A program made the position numbers and the translations under genes. Shown in pieces: positions 37,586 to 47,423 of a stretch of DNA of 64,000 bases. The notes under the pieces are model-generated. The model did no database searches, was not told where the DNA came from, and was given only the letters and a program-made list of their open reading frames with translations. The DNA lies in the NCBI GenBank assembly GCA_032068765.1, contig DAMBHY010000002.1:1-64000 (forward strand), in the 5' to 3' direction. Position 1 is the first letter of the stretch. Each line of letters begins with the position of its first letter. The stretch comes from DAMBHY01 sp032068765. GTDB lineage: Bacteria > Bacteroidota > Bacteroidia > Bacteroidales > Dysgonomonadaceae.

Positions 37586-38227
37586 TTGAAAAGGATAATT
37601 TATATATCCAATAAACTTATTATCAACATCATGACCGCTTCAATTGTGGTCATGATGTTGTTTTCGTTTTTCGCATGCTCAAAAGAAAAAACAAAATTAG
37701 ATTCAGTAAAAATAGACTATACTAAAATGCCGACTATGAATACTGATAGTGTTTCTATCCTTATTTCTGATTCCGGCGTTACGCGTTACAAACTAGTCAC
37801 TAAAAAATGGTTGTCTTACGACAGAGCTTCAGAGCCATATTGGTTTTTCCCAAAAGGTGTTTTTTTAGAAAGATTTGACGAAAATTATCGTGAGGAATCA
37901 ACCGTTAGAGCGGATTCGGCTTGGAACTTTCGTCAAAAGGCATTATGGCGTCTGAAAGGTAATGTTTATATCAAAAATGTGGAGGGTGATGAATTTAAAA
38001 CCATGGAATTATACTGGGACGAAAAGAATGACAAAATCTACACAGATAAATATATCGAAATAAAACGACCTATGACCCAATTGAAAGGTTATGGATTTGA
38101 ATCAAACAGAGAGCTGACCGAATATCGAATTCTTCGACCGCATGATGGACGAATTCCTTTTAGTGAAGACCCTAATTATACACCAACGCCATTAACTCCA
38201 AATGGTACAGCACCTTCAATGCCATGA
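37586..38227 (+). CDS. lptC: LPS export periplasmic protein LptC
   Basis: The 213-residue protein fits Bacteroidetes LptC: an N-terminal lipoprotein or anchor segment (FSFFACSKE) followed by an LptC/OstA-like beta-jellyroll. Characteristic stretches are WYFPKG-type (here YWFFPKGVFLERFD) and GNVYIKNVEGDEFKTMELYWD. It would accept LPS from LptFG and pass it to LptA. The start is uncertain: TTG 37586 gives a basic n-region (MKRIIYISNK) expected of a signal sequence, whereas the first ATG, at 37631, lacks it. The stop overlaps the next gene by four bases. Confidence 0.8.
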   Translation: MKRIIYISNKLIINIMTASIVVMMLFSFFACSKEKTKLDSVKIDYTKMPTMNTDSVSILISDSGVTRYKLVTKKWLSYDRASEPYWFFPKGVFLERFDENYREESTVRADSAWNFRQKALWRLKGNVYIKNVEGDEFKTMELYWDEKNDKIYTDKYIEIKRPMTQLKGYGFESNRELTEYRILRPHDGRIPFSEDPNYTPTPLTPNGTAPSMP

Positions 38228-39516
38228 CGTTTATTAACCAAATAGAATGGTGGCTGATATTTATTCTCCTTTCTCTTTTTCTATCGGGAATGGAAGAGGC
38301 ATTTGTATCATCTGATAAAATTAAATACGCTTTAGAAAAGAAGAAAAAAGGGTTTTTCAACTTTTTTCTAAATAAAATATACGTACATCCAAGAGAATTT
38401 ATGGCTGTACTTTCCGTTGCCAACTTGTTGGCATTAATTTTCTTTGTGCTGTCTTCAATTCAAATATTCAAACCTTATATAGAAGCATATATCACGACTT
38501 CGCCAATATTCACCTATATCATACTCATTATTTCCATATCATTGATAATATTGATAACCGGCGAATTTCTTCCAAGAATTTTATTCCATTATAACGCTGA
38601 TTTTTGGGTAAAAATCCTAATAATACCATCATTCATACTATATATACTTCTTTATCCTATTACCAAAGCGCTCATTATTTTCTCCAAAGTCTTTTTGGGT
38701 TGGTTTGGACTTAAAGTAAATATTTCGGAAGAAAAATTGATTGGTCGTGTGGAGCTTGATACACTTGTTAAACAAGGAATTGAAGAGTTTTCAGAGAAAA
38801 AGCAGCTGGAATCGGAGGTTCAAATATTTAAAAATGCACTTGATTTTTCAAACATGAAAATTAAAGATTGCATGGTTCCACGAGCAGATATTGTTGCAGT
38901 AAGTTCGGATTCGGATATTGAAGATTTGAAAGAAAAATTTATTGAAACAGGGCTTTCTCGAATTTTAGTTTACAAAGAAACGATAGACAATATAATAGGA
39001 TATATACACATTTGGGAGTTATTCAATATTCCGTCTGACTGGACAAAAAAAATTGCACCTATATCGTTCATGCCCGAAAGCATGCCTGCAAACAAACTTA
39101 TGAGCGAATTGATGCAGGAAAGTAAAAGTATGGCAGTGGTAGTTGATGAATTTGGCGGCACGTCTGGAATAGTGACTATGGAAGATTTGGTAGAAGAGAT
39201 TTTTGGAGATATCGAAGATGAATATGATATCAATTCGGGCTTTGTGAAACAAGAATCTGAAAATAGTTTTGTAATGTCGGGACGAGTTGAAATCGATACT
39301 TTGAACGAAAATTATGGAATGGATTTGCCTGAATCTGAAGAATATTCTACAATTGCAGGTCTAATACTGCATCATACTCAGAGATTTCCTAAAACCTACG
39401 AAGTTATTCACATCAATAACTTTCAAATTCAGATATTAAAAGTGACGTCCCGCAAAATAGAAGTGCTACGCCTGACGCATCTTGATAAGGCGATGAGCGA
39501 TGAAATTTCTGATTAA
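38224..39516 (+). CDS. CNNM/CBS transporter-like protein (CorC/HlyC family)
   Basis: A 430-residue membrane protein. The N-terminal CNNM (DUF21) domain has four membrane segments in residues 1-150, including FLSGMEEAFVSSDKIK. A tandem CBS domain follows (about 210-330; KIKDCMVPRADIVAVS and VVDEFGGTSGIVTMEDLVEE). The C-terminal CorC_HlyC domain has GRVEIDTLNENYG. The family includes proposed Mg2+/Na+ exporters and Bacteroidetes GldE, which supports gliding lipoproteins. The ATGA overlap with lptC indicates coupling. Specific ion or role unknown. Confidence 0.88.
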   Translation: MTFINQIEWWLIFILLSLFLSGMEEAFVSSDKIKYALEKKKKGFFNFFLNKIYVHPREFMAVLSVANLLALIFFVLSSIQIFKPYIEAYITTSPIFTYIILIISISLIILITGEFLPRILFHYNADFWVKILIIPSFILYILLYPITKALIIFSKVFLGWFGLKVNISEEKLIGRVELDTLVKQGIEEFSEKKQLESEVQIFKNALDFSNMKIKDCMVPRADIVAVSSDSDIEDLKEKFIETGLSRILVYKETIDNIIGYIHIWELFNIPSDWTKKIAPISFMPESMPANKLMSELMQESKSMAVVVDEFGGTSGIVTMEDLVEEIFGDIEDEYDINSGFVKQESENSFVMSGRVEIDTLNENYGMDLPESEEYSTIAGLILHHTQRFPKTYEVIHINNFQIQILKVTSRKIEVLRLTHLDKAMSDEISD

Positions 39517-39609
39517 TTGAATATAAAATAACTTTATTTTTAGTAACTTCGCAAACTTATTAGACAAAGTGAATTTTTAAACGTAAACATAAATATATTT
39601 TTATTGTAA

Positions 39610-41739
39610 ATGGCTACATTACAGAAAATTAGAAACCGTGCAGGTTTACTTATTGGTATTATCGGTTTTGCCCTTTTGGCATTTATATTAGGTGACTTTT
39701 TTAATTCAGGAACCACTATCTTTAGAAAATCACAAGACAAAGCATTCGTTGTAAACGGAGAAGTTATCTCCTCTGAGGATTATTTCAAGCGTGTAAACGA
39801 ATGGGAAGAATTCCAAAAAATGGTAAGCGGAGAAAATTCACTCGATGAAAACGCCACATCTCAAATCAGAGAAATGGTTTACCAACAAATGGTTCGTGAG
39901 AAAGTTCTTGATCATCAGGCTAAGAAACTTGGTTTGACTGTTTCTAAAGAAGAAATGAATGACTTGGTTAAAGGTCAGAACGTATCGCCACTTTTACAAC
40001 AATTGCCATTTTTCGTAAATCCTCAAACAGGAATGTACGATAAAAACGCACTTATGAATTTCCTCAGCGCAGTTAATAAACCACTCTCTTCTGTTAAACC
40101 AGAGGAAAGAGAATTCATCGCGAAATATAAATCAATGTGGAGTTTTATCGAAAACATGATTAAATATCAGCGTTTGGAAGAAAAATATGGAGCTCTTCTT
40201 TCTTCTGCAGTAGGAGTGAACGATGTAGAAGCAAAACAGGAATTCGCATTATCACAAAAAAATGCAGATATGACTTATGTTGTGCAAAATTATATGAGCA
40301 TTCCTGATTCTGTAGTGAAAGTTTCGGATGGAGAGATTAAGAAATTCTACGACTCACACAAGGAAGATTTCAAAATGCCTGTTCCAATGGCTAAAATAAG
40401 CTACTTTGTTAAAGAAATTATACCAAGCGATCAAGATTTCACTGAAGTTGAAAAACAAGCTAATGAAGCTGCTGCAAAATTGAGAACTGCCGCAAATCCA
40501 GCTCCGATTGTTGCCGACTACTCAAATATCCCCTATCAAGATGTGAACATATCTTCAAAAGCTTTGAGTCCTGAACAACTTGCTTTTGTTTCTTCAGCAA
40601 ATATTAATGATATTGCCGGTCCTATTCGCTCTGGTGATTCTTTTCAAATTTATAAATTGATGGGCAAAACAGTTGCTCCTGATTCTGTAAAAATGAGAGT
40701 CATTATGATTCCAAGTGCAGCGGGCAAAGATTCGTTGGTAAATAGATTTGTTGATAGCGTTTCTGCAGTTATCAAAGGTGGAAAAGCTTTTGAACAAGTA
40801 GCTCTTGAACTCAATCCTCAATCAAGAGGGGGAGACGCAGGATGGTTGCGTGAAATTGATATCGCTCAGATGGGCAAAGATTTTGTGAGAGAAGCTTTCT
40901 CTGCTCCCGTAGGTGAACTAAGAAAAGTTACTACACCCGGACAAATTGTGTTGATGAAAGTTGAACAAAGAACAGCTCCAGTAACTAAATATAATTTAGC
41001 TGTTGTCAACATGCCTGTTTTGGTAAGTGAAAAAACTTCCAATAATGTGGACAATGAATTGAATCAGTTTATTACCGACAAAACCGTACAAGATAAATTT
41101 AACGAATTAGCTTCTAAAAAAGGATATTTGGTTGTTCCTAATTACACAATAAGTGCAAATGATCAAAATCTTGCTCAAATTCCTAATTCAAGACAAGTAA
41201 TCAATTGGGCATTGAATAGCAAAAAAATGGGAACAGTAAAGAAATTTGATTTATCAAGTACACGTATTGTAGCTAAAGTAGAAAGTGTAACTCCTGCCGG
41301 TTACGCTCCGTTAGCAGAAGTTACACCTGCTATAAAATCGCTATTGGCTCGTGACAAGAAAGCTGAAAAAATCATTGCTGACTTGAAAGCTAAAAATATC
41401 AACTCATTACCACAATATGCATCTGCTATGAACTCAAAAGTGGATACTGTTAAATTTGTGAACTTTTCTACACAGAACATTTCTGGTTTAGGTTATGAGC
41501 CTGTATTGAATGCTTACTCAGCTTATGCTCCTGTTAATAAATTGATGGGACCAGTAAAAGGTAATTCAGGTGTGTATGTAGTGAATGTTACCAACAGAAC
41601 GCAAGGAAACTTACCTTACAATGCAAAAATGCAGAAAGGACAAATGAGTTCAAACAACGTTTACCGCATGCAAATGCAATCAATTGAGATTTTGAAAGAC
41701 AAATTGAAAGTGAAAGATAACAGATTCAGATTTTTCTAA
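39610..41739 (+). CDS. ppiD: PpiD/SurA-like periplasmic peptidyl-prolyl isomerase
   Basis: The 709-residue protein has an N-terminal membrane anchor (GLLIGIIGFALLAFILGDFF) and a SurA_N-type chaperone region. A parvulin domain lies near residues 340-440 (MRVIMIPSAAGKDSLV and SRGGDAGWLREIDIAQMG), with a long C-terminal chaperone part. This is the PpiD layout: an inner-membrane-anchored foldase facing the periplasm, helping outer-membrane proteins fold. It closes the envelope group and is followed by a bidirectional terminator. Confidence 0.9.
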   Translation: MATLQKIRNRAGLLIGIIGFALLAFILGDFFNSGTTIFRKSQDKAFVVNGEVISSEDYFKRVNEWEEFQKMVSGENSLDENATSQIREMVYQQMVREKVLDHQAKKLGLTVSKEEMNDLVKGQNVSPLLQQLPFFVNPQTGMYDKNALMNFLSAVNKPLSSVKPEEREFIAKYKSMWSFIENMIKYQRLEEKYGALLSSAVGVNDVEAKQEFALSQKNADMTYVVQNYMSIPDSVVKVSDGEIKKFYDSHKEDFKMPVPMAKISYFVKEIIPSDQDFTEVEKQANEAAAKLRTAANPAPIVADYSNIPYQDVNISSKALSPEQLAFVSSANINDIAGPIRSGDSFQIYKLMGKTVAPDSVKMRVIMIPSAAGKDSLVNRFVDSVSAVIKGGKAFEQVALELNPQSRGGDAGWLREIDIAQMGKDFVREAFSAPVGELRKVTTPGQIVLMKVEQRTAPVTKYNLAVVNMPVLVSEKTSNNVDNELNQFITDKTVQDKFNELASKKGYLVVPNYTISANDQNLAQIPNSRQVINWALNSKKMGTVKKFDLSSTRIVAKVESVTPAGYAPLAEVTPAIKSLLARDKKAEKIIADLKAKNINSLPQYASAMNSKVDTVKFVNFSTQNISGLGYEPVLNAYSAYAPVNKLMGPVKGNSGVYVVNVTNRTQGNLPYNAKMQKGQMSSNNVYRMQMQSIEILKDKLKVKDNRFRFF

Positions 41740-41757
41740 TCTGAAAATAATATATAG

Positions 41758-41787
41758 AAAAAGCAGCGAATATTTTCGCTGCTTTTT
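41758..41787. terminator. Bidirectional terminator
   Basis: AAAAAGCAGCGAA and TTCGCTGCTTTTT form a perfect 13-bp stem with a TATT loop, with T-runs on both strands. It serves ppiD (plus) and the S26-like gene (minus), which converge here. Confidence 0.93.
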
Positions 41788-41809
41788 TATTTTGTTTTAA
41801 AAACGAGGG

Positions 41810-42271
41810 CTAAAATAATCTTGTGTACACTGCTAAAATCAATTTTCGGATATAATAATTAGATGGCCAAAGATTGGTGACCAATTTCCATTCTAATGAA
41901 TCTGAATTCAGATCTTTATTCTTCTTTTTGATTGCAATAACTTCAGCTTTGATATCTTCAATCTTACAAGATTCAAAACTCTTTACATTCCCATCACCTC
42001 TTAAATATACCCGACCATTCTCAATTTTTTTTATTCGATGAATAATGTAATTGTTAGAATCAACCTGTGCCAGCACAATTTTATTCTTTTTTATATCGGA
42101 ACTTGCGATTTTTTTTAATACCAAAACGTCTTTCTGTGTCCTAATCAAGGGAAGCATGCTATTTCCATGTGCAGGAATACATACATTTCTCCCCGAATCA
42201 ATTATCTTGATAATATCTTCAAAATATTCAGTATTTCGCAGGGATATTGAATTTATTTCAGATGATTCCAC
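41810..42271 (-). CDS. S24/S26 signal-peptidase-like protein without membrane anchor
   Basis: The 153-residue protein has CIPAHGNSMLPLI with the putative nucleophile Ser, then IIHRIKKIENGRVYLRGDGN. The pattern Ser...His-Arg-Ile...GDGN resembles the Ser-His-Asp type of signal peptidase (SipW/Sec11 branch of S26) rather than the Ser-Lys type. No membrane helix or signal peptide is seen, unlike true signal peptidases. The start overlaps the end of thiL by 19 bp. It could be a protein-maturation protease or an S24-like autoprotease relative; no substrate gene is evident nearby. Confidence 0.65.
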   Translation of the reverse strand: MESSEINSISLRNTEYFEDIIKIIDSGRNVCIPAHGNSMLPLIRTQKDVLVLKKIASSDIKKNKIVLAQVDSNNYIIHRIKKIENGRVYLRGDGNVKSFESCKIEDIKAEVIAIKKKNKDLNSDSLEWKLVTNLWPSNYYIRKLILAVYTRLF

Positions 42272-43278
42272 CCTTGTGCTTGGATTTCTATTTCGCTGTT
42301 ATCTCTTGTCACCAATTGTGCGCCGAATTCTTCTTTTGTTATGTGTCCTATTACATGCACTCCTTCAATTTTAGAAATTTCATCATGCATTGAAAGGGGT
42401 ACAGTAAATAACAATTCATAGTCTTCGCCTCCATTCATTGCCACAGTCGTAACATTCATATTGAAAGTTTCCGCCATCATCGCTGTTTGAAAATCAATAG
42501 GAATCCTTTCTTCGTAAATGACACAGCCAACATGACTTTTTTTGCAAATATGAAGTAACTCGGACGATATGCCATCCGAAACATCAATCATAGAAGTCGG
42601 GAGAATATTTTTCTCTGCAAGAATCTGGACAATATCTTTGCGAGCTTCGGGTTTCAACTGGCGTTCCAAAAGATATTCTTTACCTGAAAAATCCGGTTGA
42701 ACTTCATTGGTCCCTGTCATCACGGATTTTTCGCGTTCCAAGAGTTGCAAACCCATGTAGGCTGCTCCTAAATCTCCTGAGACACATATCAAATCTGTTT
42801 CTTTAGCTCCGTTTCGGTAAACGATTTTATCATTATCTGCAACTCCTATACATGTGATGCTGATTGTTAAACCTGTGAGTGAAGAAGTAGTGTCGCCACC
42901 CACAATATCAACTCCGTAAATATCACATGCCAATTGGATTCCTTTGTAAAGCAATTCTATGTCTTCGACTGAAAAACGCTTGGAAATACCCAATGAAACG
43001 GTAATCTGTTGAGGACGACCATTCATTGCATAAATGTCGGAAAAATTTACAATCGCCGCTTTATAGCCCAAATGTTTTAGAGGAACGTAAGTTAAATCAA
43101 AATGAATACCTTCTAACAATAAATCTGTTGTGACTAATGTCCTTTGTTCTCCATTGTTTATAACCGCGGCGTCGTCTCCAATTCCTTTTTGAGTAGTAGG
43201 CTGTGAAATAGCAATATTTTGGGAAAGATGGTCGATAAGTCCAAATTCTCCCAACGAAGCAATTTCTGTTCTTTTCAT
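42253..43278 (-). CDS. thiL: Thiamine-monophosphate kinase
   Basis: Phosphorylates thiamine phosphate to thiamine diphosphate, the cofactor of the nifJ product among others. The 341-residue protein begins MKRTEIASLGEFGLIDHL, with the ATP/Mg motif KGIGDDAAVI near residue 35 and VGGDTTSSLTG near 115, and GGEDYELLFTVP near the end, all typical of ThiL. The frame is open further upstream but the extra residues overlap the osmC gene. ATG 43278 is chosen because it forms a TAATG stop-start junction with osmC. Confidence 0.95.
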   Translation of the reverse strand: MKRTEIASLGEFGLIDHLSQNIAISQPTTQKGIGDDAAVINNGEQRTLVTTDLLLEGIHFDLTYVPLKHLGYKAAIVNFSDIYAMNGRPQQITVSLGISKRFSVEDIELLYKGIQLACDIYGVDIVGGDTTSSLTGLTISITCIGVADNDKIVYRNGAKETDLICVSGDLGAAYMGLQLLEREKSVMTGTNEVQPDFSGKEYLLERQLKPEARKDIVQILAEKNILPTSMIDVSDGISSELLHICKKSHVGCVIYEERIPIDFQTAMMAETFNMNVTTVAMNGGEDYELLFTVPLSMHDEISKIEGVHVIGHITKEEFGAQLVTRDNSEIEIQAQGWNHLK

Positions 43279-43691
43279 TAACTCCAAGCTCCCCAATCGA
43301 CAGTTACTTTGATATCCGGATGAATACTTTTTGCAACCGGGCAAGTTTTTGCAGAATTTCTTAAAATCGTAATAGATTTTTTATCAATATTTTGAAGATG
43401 TTCGGGAATAACAACTTTTATTTCTATTTCGCCAACTCTGCGAGGCTCAGCATACATAATTTTTGTTACTTCCATGGTTAGACCTTGGATGTCTAATCCC
43501 ATAGCTTCTGATTTCATGCCCATAATTGTCATTGCACAAGCAGCTAAGCTTGTAGCAAGCAAATCGGTAGGTGAAAATCTTTCACCTTTCCCATTATTAT
43601 CCACAGGTGCATCAGTCTCTATTGTAGACTTGCTGCTATCATGTGTTAGTAAATTACGTTGGTTGCCTTTATATATTACGTTTGAAGTCAT
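43278..43691 (-). CDS. OsmC-family peroxide reductase-like protein
   Basis: The 137-residue protein has RFSPTDLLATSLAACAMT, with the first conserved Cys, and SAKTCPVAKSI, with the second. This is the OsmC/Ohr thiol pair used to reduce organic hydroperoxides. The arrangement resembles the YhfA/OsmC branch. It is co-transcribed between punA and thiL; the stop overlaps the thiL start (TAATG). Expected role: cytoplasmic detoxification of fatty-acid or other organic peroxides. Confidence 0.92.
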   Translation of the reverse strand: MTSNVIYKGNQRNLLTHDSSKSTIETDAPVDNNGKGERFSPTDLLATSLAACAMTIMGMKSEAMGLDIQGLTMEVTKIMYAEPRRVGEIEIKVVIPEHLQNIDKKSITILRNSAKTCPVAKSIHPDIKVTVDWGAWS

Positions 43692-43708
43692 TTGTATTAT
43701 ACTTTTAT

Positions 43709-44521
43709 TTACATTCTTTCTAATAATGTTCTCATGATTTCAGCCATCTTTGGTTGAGCTATTTTAGCCGCTTCTTGTACTTCTTCGTGTGATACTTCCA
43801 CGATTTTTCCAATTACGCCTAAGTCTGTAATAATAGAAAATGCCAGTACTTTTATTTTTGCATGATTAGCAACAATAACTTCCGGTACAGTTGACATTCC
43901 TACCGCATCCCCACCGATTATTCTGAAATAATTGTATTCAGCGGGAGTTTCGAATGTTGGGCCTTGAGTTCCTACATACACTCCGTGTTGCAACTTGATA
44001 TTTTTTTCACGCGCAATTTCAGTCGCTTTTTGGCGTAAAGACTTATCATAAGCCTCGCTCATATCGGGGAAACGGGTTCCTAATTCGGGAAAGTTTTTGC
44101 CACGCAGTGGGTGTTCGGGAAATAAGTTTATGTGGTCTTCGATGAGCATAATATCACCTATATCAAAAGACGAATTCATTCCTCCTGCAGCGTTTGATAC
44201 AAAAAGATATTCCACCCCTAATGCCTGAAATACGCGCACCGGGAAAGTAACTTGCTGCATTGTATATCCTTCGTAATAATGGAAACGACCTTGCATTGCA
44301 AGCACTCTTTTACCTCCCAAAGTTCCCAAAATGAGTTTTCCGCTATGTCCTTCAACTGTGGAAACGGGGAAATTTGGAATTTCTGTATATGGAATCTCTG
44401 TTTTATCTTCGATTTCGTGTACTAGTTCGCCAAGTCCAGTTCCTAAGATAATGACTGTATTAGGGATGTCTACAATTCTCTTTTTGAGATAGTCACTTGT
44501 TTCTTTTATAATTTCTAACAT
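43709..44521 (-). CDS. punA: Purine nucleoside phosphorylase (trimeric type)
   Basis: Cleaves inosine/guanosine with phosphate to the base and ribose-1-phosphate for purine salvage. The 270-residue protein has the phosphate/substrate motifs ILGTGLGELVHE, GHSGKLILGTLGGK, MQGRFHYYEGY, SNAAGGMNSSF and VGMSTVPEVIVANH, as in trimeric PNPs. ATG 44521 (MLEIIKETSDYL) is chosen over an upstream in-frame start that would lie deeper inside lpxK. With this start the two genes still overlap by 29 bp, suggesting translational coupling. Confidence 0.95.
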   Translation of the reverse strand: MLEIIKETSDYLKKRIVDIPNTVIILGTGLGELVHEIEDKTEIPYTEIPNFPVSTVEGHSGKLILGTLGGKRVLAMQGRFHYYEGYTMQQVTFPVRVFQALGVEYLFVSNAAGGMNSSFDIGDIMLIEDHINLFPEHPLRGKNFPELGTRFPDMSEAYDKSLRQKATEIAREKNIKLQHGVYVGTQGPTFETPAEYNYFRIIGGDAVGMSTVPEVIVANHAKIKVLAFSIITDLGVIGKIVEVSHEEVQEAAKIAQPKMAEIMRTLLERM

Positions 44522-45590
44522 GATCAAATATATTATTATTAAACATTTCCTGTTCTTCACTTTCTATAAACTTCACGTTTACAGGTATAAAGTACATAAT
44601 TTTCTTTAATTCTTCATTCAAATATTTGTTGCTTTGTAATCTTTTTGCATCCTTTTCCGTAGTTACAATCAAAGTTCCCTCTTCGTCTTTTATCTGATTG
44701 ATTTTATTTTTTATTTTTTCAATATCTGATGATTTGAAGTCGTGATGATCGGGAAACTCAATCGTATATAAGTTGTAAGTGATGCGTTCCAGTTTTTGAA
44801 TTAATGTTTGCGGTGCAGCAATACCTGTGACAAGAATGACGTGTTTTTTCCGCAAATCATTTAAGTATATCCTTCCTTCTTCTGCCAGATCAGGAAAAAC
44901 AGGCTTCAAATCTCCGTATTGCAATGATGTAAAAATCAACGATTGAAAAGGATACAAATCAAGGTTTTTTTCAAAAAGCCGGAAATCCAAAGGCTGTAAA
45001 GCATCGGAGCATTTGGTGACTATCACCATATTTGCACGCATCCGAGCAGAGAAAGGTTCTCTCAATCTACCCGATGGGAGGAATTTATCCTCATAAATCG
45101 GTCTATTGCTATCCATCAATAGAATAGATAAGGATGGCTTTGTAGAAAGATGTTGGTATCCGTCATCTAATAAAACCACGTCGGGGCGAATATCTATAGG
45201 GCGTTCAAGCATTTTATAAATAGCTCTGTTCCGGTTGCCGTCTACAAACACGCTTACATGAGGATATTTCTGCTTGATCTGTAATGGTTCATCTCCGACT
45301 TCAGAAACAGTATTGTCAATATATACTTCTCTGAATCCGCGGGTTCTTCGTTTATAACCTCTGCTTAAAACCGCAACTTTATATTTTGTGGATAATAATT
45401 GTATTAAATATTCGATATGCGGCGTTTTGCCTGTGCCTCCTACAGTGATATTTCCAATACATATTACGGGAATATCATGTTCGGTTCTCTTTAAAATACC
45501 ATTATTATAAAGAGCATTGCGTCCCATGACAATCCCTTTATAAATCCACGATACAGGTTCTAATAGTTTTTTTGAGGGAGGCAAATCCAT
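44493..45590 (-). CDS. lpxK: Tetraacyldisaccharide 4'-kinase
   Basis: Phosphorylates the lipid A precursor at the 4' position at the inner membrane. The 365-residue protein shows the hydrophobic N-terminal entry helix and the Walker A ICIGNITVGGTGKTPHIEYL. VAVLSRGYKRR, VVLLDDGYQH and a late VTTEKDAKRL are all diagnostic of LpxK. It lies two bases downstream of sppA and overlaps punA by 29 bp, so it sits within a continuous six-gene minus-strand operon. Confidence 0.97.
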   Translation of the reverse strand: MDLPPSKKLLEPVSWIYKGIVMGRNALYNNGILKRTEHDIPVICIGNITVGGTGKTPHIEYLIQLLSTKYKVAVLSRGYKRRTRGFREVYIDNTVSEVGDEPLQIKQKYPHVSVFVDGNRNRAIYKMLERPIDIRPDVVLLDDGYQHLSTKPSLSILLMDSNRPIYEDKFLPSGRLREPFSARMRANMVIVTKCSDALQPLDFRLFEKNLDLYPFQSLIFTSLQYGDLKPVFPDLAEEGRIYLNDLRKKHVILVTGIAAPQTLIQKLERITYNLYTIEFPDHHDFKSSDIEKIKNKINQIKDEEGTLIVTTEKDAKRLQSNKYLNEELKKIMYFIPVNVKFIESEEQEMFNNNIFDHVRNYKRNK

Positions 45591-45592
45591 AT

Positions 45593-47377
45593 TTATCTCA
45601 AAACCAGTTTATAGGGATTTTTTGCTTGAACAAAGTCTTGTTCTCTCAAGCTTTTTACAAGATTAAAAATTTCGTAATCGTCACCTAAATATTCTTTGAT
45701 AGTTTTTGCAGCCAATTCTACTTTGGATTCTTTTTGAAATAACTCTTCGAAGAATGTGCGCTTTTCTGGATAAGTTTTGATGATGTAATCTTCATTTAAT
45801 TTGGCAAGTTTTCCTGCTACTTTGATGGCATCTTTCAAACCGCCGATTTCGTCAACCAATCCGATTTGTTTCGCCTGATTTCCTGTCCAAACTCTGCCTT
45901 CGGCAATTTTTTGAATTTGTTCAACTGGCAACTTTCTACCATCTGCACAACGTTTTACAAATAAAGAATAACCATCATTTACATAAGTTTGCATCATTTG
46001 TTTTTCGCCTTCGTTCATCGGTCTGTTTAAACTTCCAAAATCGGCATACTGATGTGTTTTAGTAACATCAAACTGAACGCCCAATTTTTTAGTAGTTCCT
46101 TCAAAATTTGGCACAATACCAAATATTCCTATAGAACCAGTGAGCGTTGTAGGTTGCGCAATGATTCGTGTGGCATTACATGAAATATAGTAACCCCCTG
46201 AAGCAGCCATTTCTCCCATAGAAACCACGATTGGTTTTACTTTCTTCAGATCAGAAACTGCTTTCCATATTTGTTCAGAAGCGTATGCGCTACCACCGCC
46301 TGAATTAATACGTAAAACTACCGCTTTTACGTTATCGTCTTTTCTTAGTTTTTCCAACTGTTTTACGAAGTATTTGTCCTGAATATTGTTGTATCCGTTG
46401 CCGGTTACAATATCTCCTTCGGCGTAAAGTAATGCAATTTTATTTTTAGATTTTACGAGTTTTGCAGGTGTAACACCTTTCATATCTTTTACAGTAGCTG
46501 ACGGGATTTGGTCGTCTTTCTTAAGGTTTAGTTTTGCACGAAGGTAATCTTTCATTTCAGTTTCATAAACCAATGTATCCACTAGTCGGTTTTGAAGTAC
46601 AAATTCAGGCTTTTTGAATAAAGTAGACTGATTGGTGATGGAATCCAACATTTGTATGGATATTTTGCGGGATTGCGCTATTTCATTTCCAACAGTTTTC
46701 CATATATCAGTAATGAAAGATGTAGTCTGCTCACGGTTGGCGTCACTCATTTGATTAAGAATTAATGGTTCAACTGCTGATTTATATGTACCAACTTTGA
46801 ACACCTGAATCTGAACACCCATTTTCTGTAAGGCATCCTTTACAAACATTGTATTGGCTGCAAAACCATGAAGATCAAGCATCCCTTGCGGATTTAATGC
46901 TATTTTATCTGCTACGGATGCAAGATAATATCCTTGTTGTGTGTAGGTATCTGAATAAGCTGCTATGAATTTTCCGCTTTTCTTAAAGTCAACAAGTTGT
47001 TTTCTGATTTCATCTAATACGGCATAAGAAGCGGAGAAAGCCCGTGAATCAATATAGATACCTTTTATTTTATTATCATCTTTTGCTTTGCGAATGGCAC
47101 TTAATATATCGTCCATCCCTGTTACTGAATTGGTGTTACCCGGCATGTTCATGTCCGAAAATGGACTATCAGCAGGAGAACGTTCAGTGATTTCACCGCT
47201 GAGTACTAAATGTAAAACACTGTTGTTTTCCACATTAAAATTTGTTTCTTTGTTGAAGCTTGAGGCCATTGACCCAATCATCCCAAAAAACAAAATCATT
47301 GATAAGATTGACACGATAATACTTGCAATAATGAATCCGAGAGCGGAACCAAAAACAATTTTGCTAAAGTCTTTCAT
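45593..47377 (-). CDS. sppA: Signal peptide peptidase SppA, 67-kDa type
   Basis: Degrades cleaved signal peptides at the inner membrane. The 594-residue protein has one N-terminal membrane segment (about residues 8-33) and two tandem S49 domains. The first holds the catalytic Lys in VGTYKSAVEPL (about 205). The second holds the catalytic Ser in MAASGGYYISC (about 392), as in the E. coli 67K enzyme, where the dyad is formed across domains. It is the first gene of the operon sppA-lpxK-punA-osmC-thiL-S26-like. A minus-strand TAATTTTG box at 47424-47431 is a possible -7 element. Confidence 0.96.
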   Translation of the reverse strand: MKDFSKIVFGSALGFIIASIIVSILSMILFFGMIGSMASSFNKETNFNVENNSVLHLVLSGEITERSPADSPFSDMNMPGNTNSVTGMDDILSAIRKAKDDNKIKGIYIDSRAFSASYAVLDEIRKQLVDFKKSGKFIAAYSDTYTQQGYYLASVADKIALNPQGMLDLHGFAANTMFVKDALQKMGVQIQVFKVGTYKSAVEPLILNQMSDANREQTTSFITDIWKTVGNEIAQSRKISIQMLDSITNQSTLFKKPEFVLQNRLVDTLVYETEMKDYLRAKLNLKKDDQIPSATVKDMKGVTPAKLVKSKNKIALLYAEGDIVTGNGYNNIQDKYFVKQLEKLRKDDNVKAVVLRINSGGGSAYASEQIWKAVSDLKKVKPIVVSMGEMAASGGYYISCNATRIIAQPTTLTGSIGIFGIVPNFEGTTKKLGVQFDVTKTHQYADFGSLNRPMNEGEKQMMQTYVNDGYSLFVKRCADGRKLPVEQIQKIAEGRVWTGNQAKQIGLVDEIGGLKDAIKVAGKLAKLNEDYIIKTYPEKRTFFEELFQKESKVELAAKTIKEYLGDDYEIFNLVKSLREQDFVQAKNPYKLVLR

Positions 47378-47423
47378 AAGTTATGTAGCTATTTTATTGT
47401 AACTATTTCAGTTTAGTTGATAG

